NCBI GenBank assembly: GCA_002313795.1
Contig: DCCL01000250.1
Span: 9,115-19,563, forward strand
DNA from: Faecalibacterium prausnitzii
Lineage (GTDB): Bacteria; Bacillota; Clostridia; Oscillospirales; Ruminococcaceae
Length of the DNA stretch: 10,449 bases
Direction: 5' to 3'
The notes below the pieces were generated by a model. That model searched no databases, had not been told where the DNA came from, and was given only the letters and a program-made list of their open reading frames with translations. Position numbers and translations under genes: made by a program. Positions 4,874-10,449 of this stretch are shown here, piece by piece (position 1 is the stretch's first letter; each line of letters begins with the position of its first letter).

Positions 4874-7459
4874 ATGCGTTTACTGGTCATTGACGGCAAC
4901 AGCATCGCTAACCGCGCGTTTTACGGCATCAAGCTGCTTACCACCAAAGACGGCCGCTACACCAACGCCATTTACGGCTTTTTGAATATCCTGCTCTCCC
5001 TGCTCAAAGAATGTGAGCCCGACGAGGTGGCCGTGGCCTTTGACCTCAAGGCCCCCACTTTCCGCCACAAGATGTTCGACGGCTACAAAGCCACCCGCCA
5101 CAAGATGCCCGACGAGCTGGCGGCCCAGATGCCGGTACTGAAAGAACTGCTGGCCGCTCTGGGCTACCGGGAAGTCACGGCTGAGGGCTGGGAGGCCGAC
5201 GACATCCTGGGCACCCTGTCCGCCGCCTGTGCCGCCCGGAAGGACGACTGCTACCTTGCCACCGGAGACCGGGACAGCCTGCAGCTGGTCAGCGACACCA
5301 CCACCGTCCTGCTGGCCACCACGGCCATGGGCCGCAGCAAGACCGCTGTGATGGATGTGGACGCTGTGAAGGAAAAATACGGCGTCATGCCCCGCCAGCT
5401 CATCGACATCAAGAGCCTGATGGGCGATACCTCCGACAACATCCCCGGCGTGAAGGGCATCGGCGAGAAGACCGCCATCGCCCTCATCCAGAAATACGGC
5501 AGCATGGAGGGGGTCTACGCCCACCTCAACGACACTGAGGACAAGACCATCAAGCCCAAGCAGCGGGAGCACCTGACCGAAGACCGGGAGATGGCTCAGC
5601 TGAGCTACACACTGGGTACCATCCGCACCGATGCTCCCATCGACACCGCCGAGGGCGCCTATGTCGTGGGCGAGGGCGACAAGGCCGAAGCCGTCCGGCT
5701 GATGCAGGATCTGGAACTTCACTCCCTCATCGCCCGCTTCGGGCTCAGCGATGTGGTTCCCGCCGCTGACCCGGCCCGGAAGCCCGCTGAACCCCTGACC
5801 GAGGCCGAGATCGCCTCTCTGCCCGCAGAGCTGAGCGGCCACTATCTGGTGGCGGCGCGGCCTGCCGTCATGGGCAAACAGGGCGTCCGGAACGTAGAGC
5901 TGCAGCCTGCCGCCTGGTATGCCGTACAGGACAAGACCGTTTACCCGCTGGAAAGCGAAGACCTGCCCCGTCTGCTGGACGCTCCCGGCGTGACGCTGGA
6001 CGTCTTTGACAGTGCGCCCCTCTACGCCAAAGCCATGGCCGCAGGCGGCTGGGGCAGCAGTATCGTCTGGGACGGCAAGCTGGCCGCCTATCTGCTGGAC
6101 GCTTCGGCCTCCAAGTACAACCTCTCCGAGCTCATCATCAGCTACCACGCCGACCCCGCCTTCACCTGTGAGAAATGGCCGGACGCCGGTGCACTGGCTG
6201 ACCTCTTTGCCAAGATGAAGGCCGAGATCACCGCTCTGGGCGAGGACAGCCTTTACAACGAGATCGAGTTCCCGCTGGCGCAGGTGCTGGCCGACATGAC
6301 CCGCACCGGCGTGCTGGTAGACCGGGACGGCATCGAGCAGTTCGGCGTGAAGATGCGGGCCGAGATTGAGCAGGTGCTCACCCGCATCCATATGGAGACC
6401 GGCAGCGCCAGCTTCAACCCCAACAGCCCCAAGCAGCTGGGCGAGATGCTCTTTGACACCATGGGTCTGCCCCACGGCAAGAAGACCCAGCGGGGCTGGT
6501 CCACCGACGCCGAGACGCTGGAAGCCCTCCGGGAATACCCGCTGGTGGAAGATATCCTCCAGTACCGCGCCTGCCAGAAGCTGAACTCCACCTATGTGGA
6601 GGGCCTGCTGAAGGTCATCGGAGAGGATGGCCGCATCCACACCCGGTTCAACCAGACCGAAGCCCGCACCGGGCGTCTCTCCTCCGACAACCCCAACCTG
6701 CAGAACATCCCCATCCGCACCGAGCTGGGAAGCCAGCTGCGGGCCTATTTCATCGCGCGGCCCGGCTGCGTACTGGTGGACGCTGATTACAGTCAGATCG
6801 AACTGCGCATCCTCGCCCACGTCACCGGCGACGAGCATATGCAGCAGGCTTTCCTCTCTGGCGAGGACATCCACCGCAGCACCGCTGCCAAGATCTACAA
6901 CCTGCCTCTTGAGCAGGTCACGCCCCGCCTGCGCTCTTCGGCCAAGGCCATCAACTTCGGCATCATGTACGGCAAGGGCGCTTATAGTCTCTCCAAGGAC
7001 ATCGGCGTGAGCGTCCGGGAAGCAGACGCCTTCCTCAAGAACTACCTGAACACCTTCCCCAAGGTGAGCGGCTACATGGACAAGACCATCGCGGACGCCC
7101 GGGCCAACGGCTATGTGTCCACCCTCTTCGGACGCCGCCGCGCCCTGCCGGAACTGGCCAGCAACAACCGCAACATCCGGGCCAGCGGCGAGCGGATGGC
7201 CCGCAACACCCCCATTCAGGGCACTGCGGCCGACGTCATCAAGCTGGCCATGGTGCGGGTCTGGCGGCGTCTGCGGGACGAGAAGATGGAGAGCCGCCTC
7301 ATCCTCACCGTTCACGATGAGCTCATCGTGGAGGCTCCGGAGGCCGAGGCCGCAAAGGCCGCTGCCATCCTGCAGGAAGAGATGGAAGGCTGTGTGAATT
7401 ATGCTGTGCCCCTGAGCACCGAGGTGCATGAGGGCAAGAACTGGCTGGAGGCCCATTAA
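4874..7459 (+). CDS. polA: DNA polymerase I
   Basis: This 861-residue polymerase fills gaps and removes RNA primers and damaged DNA in replication and repair. The N-terminal 5'-3' exonuclease (about residues 1-290) shows LVIDGNSIANRAFYG, the metal-site cluster ATGDRDS (129-135) and the helix-hairpin-helix block DTSDNIPGVKGIGEKTA from 185. The middle domain (about 300-480) keeps the fold (WDGKLAAYLLD) but I cannot find the DxE of a working 3'-5' exonuclease, so proofreading is probably absent, as in Bacillus and Thermus enzymes. The polymerase domain has motif A DADYSQIELR (Asp636, Asp638), motif B RSSAKAINFGIMYG (Arg687, Lys691, Phe695, Tyr699) and motif C VHDE (His814-Glu816). The frame could extend to a GTG at 4844, but the ATG at 4874 matches the family start and has GGAGG (4859-4863) 10 bases upstream. 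It is co-transcribed with tsaD, four bases downstream. Confidence 0.97.
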   Translation: MRLLVIDGNSIANRAFYGIKLLTTKDGRYTNAIYGFLNILLSLLKECEPDEVAVAFDLKAPTFRHKMFDGYKATRHKMPDELAAQMPVLKELLAALGYREVTAEGWEADDILGTLSAACAARKDDCYLATGDRDSLQLVSDTTTVLLATTAMGRSKTAVMDVDAVKEKYGVMPRQLIDIKSLMGDTSDNIPGVKGIGEKTAIALIQKYGSMEGVYAHLNDTEDKTIKPKQREHLTEDREMAQLSYTLGTIRTDAPIDTAEGAYVVGEGDKAEAVRLMQDLELHSLIARFGLSDVVPAADPARKPAEPLTEAEIASLPAELSGHYLVAARPAVMGKQGVRNVELQPAAWYAVQDKTVYPLESEDLPRLLDAPGVTLDVFDSAPLYAKAMAAGGWGSSIVWDGKLAAYLLDASASKYNLSELIISYHADPAFTCEKWPDAGALADLFAKMKAEITALGEDSLYNEIEFPLAQVLADMTRTGVLVDRDGIEQFGVKMRAEIEQVLTRIHMETGSASFNPNSPKQLGEMLFDTMGLPHGKKTQRGWSTDAETLEALREYPLVEDILQYRACQKLNSTYVEGLLKVIGEDGRIHTRFNQTEARTGRLSSDNPNLQNIPIRTELGSQLRAYFIARPGCVLVDADYSQIELRILAHVTGDEHMQQAFLSGEDIHRSTAAKIYNLPLEQVTPRLRSSAKAINFGIMYGKGAYSLSKDIGVSVREADAFLKNYLNTFPKVSGYMDKTIADARANGYVSTLFGRRRALPELASNNRNIRASGERMARNTPIQGTAADVIKLAMVRVWRRLRDEKMESRLILTVHDELIVEAPEAEAAKAAAILQEEMEGCVNYAVPLSTEVHEGKNWLEAH

Positions 7460-7463
7460 AACC

Positions 7464-8471
7464 ATGATCGTATTAGGAATCGAATCCACCTGCGACGAGA
7501 CCGCCGCAGCTCTGGTGGAGGACGGACGCCATCTGCTGAGCAACGTCATCTCCACCAGCGTTAAGGAGCAGGCGCTCTACGGCGGCGTCGTGCCTGAGAT
7601 CGCCAGCCGCCGCCACTGCGAGTTCATCAGCGCCACTGTGAAGAAGGCCCTGCTGGATGCCGGCAAGACCATCGACGATGTGGACGCTGTAGCCGTCACC
7701 TTTGCTCCCGGCCTGATCGGGGCCGTGCTGGTGGGCGTCAACTTTGCCAAGGGCCTGGCCTACTCGGCAGGCAAACCGCTGGTGCCGGTGCACCATCTGC
7801 GGGGCCACATCGCAGCCCTCTACCTGACCCATCCGGAGCTGAAGCCGCCCTTCCTCTGCCTTGTGGCATCGGGCGGCCACAGCCATATCGTGGAAGTGCT
7901 GGACTACACCCACTACCACATCCTCGGCCACACTGTGGACGATGCCGCCGGTGAAGCGTTTGACAAGGTGGCCCGCACCCTCGGCCTGCCCTACCCCGGC
8001 GGCCCCAGCGTGGCCAACGCTGCCAAGACCGGCAACCCCAAGGCCTACCGCCTGCCCGTCCCCCATGTAGAGGGCAAATACAATGTCAGCTTCTCCGGCC
8101 TGAAGACTGCCGTCCTCAACGAGGTGAATCAGGCCCAGATGAAGGGCGTCGAGGTCAACGTGCCCGACCTCGCGGCAAGCTTTCAGGAGCGCATTGCGGG
8201 CATCCTCGCCGAAAAGCTCCTTCTCGCTGCCGCTGACACCGGCGCAAAGCAGGTCTGTCTGGCAGGCGGTGTGGCGGCAAACGGCCGTCTGCGCCAGCTG
8301 GTCAACGACGGTGCCCAGAAGCTGGGAGCAAAGGTCTATCTGCCCGAGCTGAAATTCTGCGGCGACAATGGTGCCATGATTGCTGCGCAGGGCTACTACC
8401 AGTACATGGCGGGCCACACCGCCGGGCTCGACCTCAACGGTCTGCCCACCCTGCCCATCGATTACGAATAA
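7464..8471 (+). CDS. tsaD: tRNA N6-threonylcarbamoyladenosine transferase TsaD
   Basis: TsaD (Gcp/YgjD/Kae1 family) transfers threonylcarbamoyl from TsaC-made threonylcarbamoyl-AMP to A37 of tRNAs reading ANN codons, working in the cytoplasm with TsaB and TsaE. The 335-residue length is typical. Visible motifs are GIESTCDETAAA (residues 5-16), the metal-binding HLRGH (His111, His115), ASGGHSH (135-141), DDAAGEAFDKVARTLG, the nucleotide-binding CLAGGVAANG and the metal ligand Asp301 in FCGDNGAM. The start at 7464 was chosen over an upstream in-frame ATG at 7428 because the family begins MIVLGIES. The gene starts 4 bases after the polA stop, with GGAGG (7447-7451) inside the end of polA, indicating translational coupling. 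TsaB and TsaE genes are not in the window. Confidence 0.97.
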   Translation: MIVLGIESTCDETAAALVEDGRHLLSNVISTSVKEQALYGGVVPEIASRRHCEFISATVKKALLDAGKTIDDVDAVAVTFAPGLIGAVLVGVNFAKGLAYSAGKPLVPVHHLRGHIAALYLTHPELKPPFLCLVASGGHSHIVEVLDYTHYHILGHTVDDAAGEAFDKVARTLGLPYPGGPSVANAAKTGNPKAYRLPVPHVEGKYNVSFSGLKTAVLNEVNQAQMKGVEVNVPDLAASFQERIAGILAEKLLLAAADTGAKQVCLAGGVAANGRLRQLVNDGAQKLGAKVYLPELKFCGDNGAMIAAQGYYQYMAGHTAGLDLNGLPTLPIDYE

Positions 8472-8484
8472 TCCCAAATCATTC

Positions 8485-8519
8485 AGAGACTTCCGCCTCC
8501 GCGCGGCAGTCTCTTTTTT
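8485..8519 (+). terminator. Intrinsic terminator of the polA-tsaD operon
   Basis: The stem AGAGACT-T-CCGC (8485-8496) pairs with GCGG-C-AGTCTCT (8503-8514), one mismatch, 6-base loop, followed by a T6 run. It begins 13 bases after the tsaD stop codon. Confidence 0.9.
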
Positions 8520-8545
8520 GTGCCCTTTTTCCGGATGCAGGCAGC

Positions 8546-8570
8546 AAAAAAGAGGAGCCTTCCGGCTCCC
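8546..8570 (-). terminator. Intrinsic terminator of the CPBP protease gene
   Basis: GGAGCC (8554-8559) pairs with GGCTCC (8564-8569) around TTCC, and on the minus strand is followed by a T6 tract (A6 at 8546-8551). It lies about 12 bases beyond the stop codon of the convergent CPBP gene. Together with 8485-8519 it forms a back-to-back terminator pair. Confidence 0.85.
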
Positions 8571-8582
8571 CTGAGACTTGAG

Positions 8583-9446
8583 TTATTCGGTTTCTTCCTG
8601 CGGCGGCAGGGGCTTTGCCCTGTCCCGTCCAAAGTAGAGCTGCACCTCGCCCAGTTTCTTTTTCCGCAGCAGGAACGCTGTGGGGATGAGGTAGACCGCA
8701 ATGGATATCAGCATGGACAGGTCGTAAGTGCTGATGTTGTCCGAGACCGTTTCGGTGCCGTAGAGGCCGCCCACCAGCATGGAGGTGATATCCATACACG
8801 CATGGATGCACACCGTGACCCAGATATTGCCGGTGCGGAAATAGATTGCTGCCAGCATGGTGCCCAGCGAAGCCGCAAACACACACTGCATCAGAACGCC
8901 CAGCGGGGCGCTGCCGATGAGGTTTGTCAGGTGGGCCGCGCCGAAGTAGAGGCCCGACAGCAGGCAGGCTTTCCACACGCCCGCTCTGCTCGTGCCGAAG
9001 TGCTCCAGCAAAGTCTGCGCAATGACGCCCCGGAAGAGGAACTCTTCCGCGATGCCCACACTGATCATCCCCAGAAAGAACCATACGATGCGCCAGGCCG
9101 ACAGCATCTGCCCCTCCGGCAGACCGAACAGGATGGTGTTGTAGGCATTGTAGCCGATGAGGGCCAGCGGGTACATCCCCACCAGCAGGCCGTTGAAGAA
9201 GCCGCTGCCCCGTCGGCGGAGCAGCCCGGCCTTTCCGGTGCGGGCCAGCAGGAACACAGCCACTGCCACGCCTGCGGCCTCCTGCATGACGGTCAGCATG
9301 TAATCATCCACCGTTTCAAGGTTCCGTGTGACCAGCAGCACCAGGATCAGCGAGAGCATGGACGCCACGAACAGGATCCCCAGAAAGACCACCTCAGCCC
9401 CGAGGCAGTAGAGCATCGGATGGGACGCGCGCAGACGTTTGAGCAT
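8583..9446 (-). CDS. CPBP-family intramembrane metalloprotease (CAAX protease/Abi)
   Basis: This 287-residue, strongly hydrophobic protein has about seven or eight membrane segments and the three motifs of the CPBP (Rce1-like, Pfam Abi) family: EEFLFR at 134-139, FGAAH at 168-172 (the FxxxH motif) and HACMD at 215-219. The last motif usually reads HxxxN; Asp replaces Asn here. Members cleave within the membrane or process small peptides such as bacteriocins; most in Firmicutes have no known substrate. No bacteriocin or precursor peptide gene is visible nearby, so the target is open. The start has AGGAGG (9454-9459) 7 bases upstream. The C-terminal tail (RKKKLGEVQLYFG...QEETE) is soluble and charged. 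It is a single-gene unit convergent with tsaD. Confidence 0.9.
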   Translation of the reverse strand: MLKRLRASHPMLYCLGAEVVFLGILFVASMLSLILVLLVTRNLETVDDYMLTVMQEAAGVAVAVFLLARTGKAGLLRRRGSGFFNGLLVGMYPLALIGYNAYNTILFGLPEGQMLSAWRIVWFFLGMISVGIAEEFLFRGVIAQTLLEHFGTSRAGVWKACLLSGLYFGAAHLTNLIGSAPLGVLMQCVFAASLGTMLAAIYFRTGNIWVTVCIHACMDITSMLVGGLYGTETVSDNISTYDLSMLISIAVYLIPTAFLLRKKKLGEVQLYFGRDRAKPLPPQEETE

Positions 9447-9476
9447 AGAAAGACCTCCTGTGTCTGTAGTGATACT

Positions 9477-9485
9477 ATTTTAGCA
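9477..9485 (-). promoter_or_regulatory. Extended -10 promoter of the CPBP protease gene
   Basis: TGCTAAAAT on the minus strand is a TGn-extended -10 box (TAAAAT, one base from consensus). A -35 at the usual distance is not recognisable. The transcript would carry a leader of about 25 bases including the AGGAGG site. Confidence 0.45.
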
Positions 9486-9573
9486 TATTTTAGGAGAAAG
9501 CGATAGAGATTTGTGTGAATAATACCGCGCTTCTGCCCGGAGCGATAAGCCACCAACTGCAGCCTGGGGAATC

Positions 9574-9662
9574 TTGCAGATCCCGCTGCTTTGTTCCGAA
9601 CAAAAAAGACCAGCACACAGATGTGTACTGGTCTTTTTCAGTCGGAGCAGCGGGATTTGAAC
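9574..9662. repeat. Long imperfect palindrome duplicating the tRNA-Pro 3' end and terminator
   Basis: The two arms (9574-9619 and 9621-9662) are inverted copies of each other. ATCCCGCTGCT (9580-9590) is the exact complement of AGCAGCGGGAT (9646-9656), which is the T-arm and acceptor part of tRNA-Pro. The next blocks, CCGAACA6GACCAG on one arm and CCGACTGA5GACCAG on the other, also match apart from a 4-base insertion and a few substitutions. The tRNA terminator sits at the centre. Confidence 0.7.
9602..9638 (-). terminator. Intrinsic terminator of the tRNA-Pro transcript
   Basis: On the minus strand GACCAG pairs with CTGGTC, followed inward by ACAC/GTGT after one mismatch, and a T6 tract ends the structure (A6 at 9602-9607). 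It begins 4 bases after the tRNA-Pro discriminator base. The A-rich left flank and T-rich right flank make it potentially bidirectional. Confidence 0.85.
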
Positions 9663-9714
9663 CCACGGCCTCCTCGTCCCGAACGAGGCGCGCTACCAAC
9701 TGCGCTATGCCCCG
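9642..9714 (-). tRNA. tRNA-Pro (anticodon CGG)
   Basis: The 73-base cloverleaf is complete. The acceptor is CGGGGCA/TGCTCCG with one G-U pair, the D-stem GCGC/GCGC, the anticodon stem CCTCG/CGAGG, the loop TTCGGGA giving anticodon CGG, and the T-arm GTGGG-TTCAAAT-CCCGC. The discriminator is A and CCA is not encoded, so it must be added enzymatically. It reads codon CCG and follows tRNA-Gln on the same strand. Confidence 0.95.
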
Positions 9715-9720
9715 AAAATA

Positions 9721-9746
9721 CCGCAGCCTTATAAGAAGGGCTGCGG
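9721..9746 (-). terminator. Hairpin between the two tRNA genes, possible partial terminator
   Basis: CCGCAGCC (9721-9728) pairs perfectly with GGCTGCGG (9739-9746). On the minus strand it follows the CCA of tRNA-Gln after 2 bases and is followed by TATTTT, a short and interrupted T tract. It may act as an attenuating terminator or as a processing spacer; no separate promoter for tRNA-Pro is visible, so some read-through is expected. Confidence 0.45.
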
Positions 9747-9748
9747 TC

Positions 9749-9822
9749 TGGTTGGGGATGAGAGAATCGAACTCCCACAAGTAGAGTCAGAGTCTACCGC
9801 ACTACCACTATGCAAATCCCCA
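9749..9822 (-). tRNA. tRNA-Gln (anticodon CTG)
   Basis: The cloverleaf has a perfect TGGGGAT/ATCCCCA acceptor stem, the anticodon stem GTAGA/TCTAC with loop CTCTGAC (anticodon CTG, codon CAG), a 4-base variable loop and the T-arm GGGAG-TTCGATT-CTCTC. The TGGGG start is typical of bacterial glutamine tRNAs. Discriminator A is followed by an encoded CCA (9749-9751), unlike the neighbouring tRNA-Pro. Without CCA the gene is 71 bases (9752-9822). Confidence 0.95.
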
Positions 9823-9866
9823 TTATTCGGTTCGTCAGGAGCGATGCGGCGCTGCTGACAAGGGAT

Positions 9867-9895
9867 ATTATACTCAAAATGCCCTGCCTTGTCAA
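9867..9895 (-). promoter_or_regulatory. Consensus sigma-A promoter of the tRNA-Gln/tRNA-Pro unit
   Basis: On the minus strand this is a perfect TTGACA, a 17-base spacer and a perfect TATAAT, about 40 bases before tRNA-Gln. Such an ideal promoter is typical for stable RNA genes and is the strongest in the window. The leader contains GTCAGCAGCGCCGC-rich sequence that is presumably removed by tRNA processing. Confidence 0.92.
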
Positions 9896-9975
9896 CCATT
9901 TTTTTATTTTTTCCGCAAATCTTTTTTACCCGCAAAAAATGCCCCGTAAGGCCGTGTAAATTTTCCGTGCTTCTC

Positions 9976-10012
9976 TTGACACCCGCCATCATTCGGAATA
10001 CTCTTATATTAT
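9976..10012 (+). promoter_or_regulatory. Probable promoter of the phosphofructokinase gene
   Basis: A perfect TTGACA (9976-9981) is followed at the standard 17 bases by TACTCT (9999-10004), which keeps only the first, second and last -10 bases. A better -10-like TATTAT lies at 10007-10012 but at an unusual distance (25 bases). One of the two should be the real -10. The stretch 9896-9975 is AT-rich and may act as an UP-type element. Confidence 0.5.
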
Positions 10013-10024
10013 ACAGGGACTCCG

Positions 10025-10063
10025 GGCAGACTTTTTTCAGCATCTACCCTGCTGGGGCCTGCC
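10025..10063 (+). other. Nested hairpin in the phosphofructokinase leader
   Basis: GGCAG (10025-10029) can pair with CTGCC (10059-10063), and inside it CAGCA (10038-10042) with TGCTG (10050-10054). The structure lies in the untranslated leader between the promoter and the ribosome binding site. I recognise no known riboswitch. Any regulatory role is inference. Confidence 0.3.
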
Positions 10064-10093
10064 TTTGAAAATCAGATGAAAGAGGGTTTTTGA

Positions 10094-10449
10094 ATGAAAA
10101 AACGTGTTGGAATCCTGACCTCCGGCGGCGACTGTCCGGGTCTGAACGCCACCATCCGCGGCGTTGCAAAAGCACTGTATGCCCGCATGGGCGATAATGT
10201 GGAGATCGTTGGCATCCTCAACGGCTACAGCGGCCTGATCAACGGCGATTATAAAGAGATGTGCGAGGATGACTTCCGCGGCATTCTGACGCTGGGCGGC
10301 ACCATTCTGGGCACCAAGCGCACCCCGTTCAAGCTGATGCGCGTGGTGGAGGATGACAAGATCGACAAGGTCGCCGCCATGAAAAAGACCTATAAGGACG
10401 CAAAGCTGGACTGCCTGCTCTGCCTGGGCGGCAACGGCACCCACAAGAC
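10094..10449 (+). CDS. pfkA: 6-phosphofructokinase, 5' part (continues past the window)
   Basis: The first 118 codons are present. The enzyme phosphorylates fructose 6-phosphate to fructose 1,6-bisphosphate, the committing step of glycolysis. The N-terminal nucleotide-binding motif ILTSGGDCPGLNATIRG (residues 7-23) and GGTILGTKRTPF are diagnostic of the PFK family. Near the edge the active-site block reads LGGNGTHK: glycine in the position that separates ATP-dependent (G) from PPi-dependent (D) enzymes suggests ATP as donor, while the metal-binding aspartate of the classical GGDGS motif is asparagine. This GGNGT variant is, from memory, common in clostridial and Bacteroidetes-type enzymes. 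A purine-rich AAAGAGGG (10079-10086) lies 7 bases before the ATG. The phosphate-donor call would be firmer with the rest of the protein. Confidence 0.93.
   Translation, partial: MKKRVGILTSGGDCPGLNATIRGVAKALYARMGDNVEIVGILNGYSGLINGDYKEMCEDDFRGILTLGGTILGTKRTPFKLMRVVEDDKIDKVAAMKKTYKDAKLDCLLCLGGNGTHK

Noticed and set aside
4880..7555. A very long open frame (about 890 codons) on the minus strand opposite polA
   Set aside because: It is a consequence of GC-rich third positions in polA. The translation is Gly/Val/His/Leu-rich without recognisable domains, and polA on the plus strand is unmistakable.
7473..8477. Open frame of about 330 codons on the minus strand opposite tsaD
   Set aside because: Same composition artefact: repetitive Gly/Val/His/Gln content, no ribosome binding site, complete overlap with a certain gene.
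8520..9506. Open frame of 328 codons on the plus strand opposite the CPBP protease
   Set aside because: It starts inside a terminator and gives a His/Gln/Arg-rich product, whereas the opposite strand encodes all CPBP motifs.
9574..9822. Integration (att) site of a mobile element at the tRNA genes
   Set aside because: The duplicated tRNA 3' end is inverted and adjacent rather than a distant direct repeat, and there is no integrase or phage gene in the window.

Overview
The window looks like chromosomal DNA of a GC-rich member of the Clostridia, most likely a Faecalibacterium, Gemmiger or Subdoligranulum relative (Oscillospiraceae). This is inferred from high-GC codon use combined with Firmicute-type AGGAGG ribosome binding sites, strong hairpin-plus-T terminators, a Thermotoga-type single-cluster ferredoxin, a proofreading-less PolA and a GGNGT-type phosphofructokinase. 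No database search was possible, so the genus is a guess.

Layout. Positions 1-226 hold two divergent promoters: one fires left out of the window, the other drives a family 2 glycosyltransferase (227-1225, +). A bidirectional terminator separates it from a BspA-like leucine-rich-repeat surface protein (1293-2417, -). That gene runs into a serine-rich stretch and then into the remains of an XRE-type regulator (about 2513-2842, +). Both genes appear to have lost their 5' ends at one shared junction near 2560-2582. A second bidirectional terminator follows, then a single-pass membrane protein of unknown function (2913-3770, -). Next comes a roughly 300-base non-coding stretch dense in inverted repeats (about 3850-4110), then an ArsC/Spx-fold protein (4131-4472, -) that is divergent from a small [4Fe-4S] ferredoxin (4592-4777, +).

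The core is a polA-tsaD operon (4874-8471, +): DNA polymerase I followed after four bases by the tRNA t6A-modification protein TsaD. It converges on a CPBP-family membrane protease (8583-9446, -). Two tRNA genes follow on the minus strand, Gln(CTG) then Pro(CGG), under one near-perfect promoter. The window ends in the 5' part of an ATP-type phosphofructokinase gene (10094 onward, +).

Most of this is housekeeping DNA, and I see no convincing new multi-gene system. The parts most worth a second look are: the LRR/XRE junction, where two divergent genes are decapitated together; the inverted-repeat-rich spacer at 3850-4110; an inverted duplication of the 3' end of tRNA-Pro together with its terminator (9574-9662); and the recurrent extended -10 promoters.
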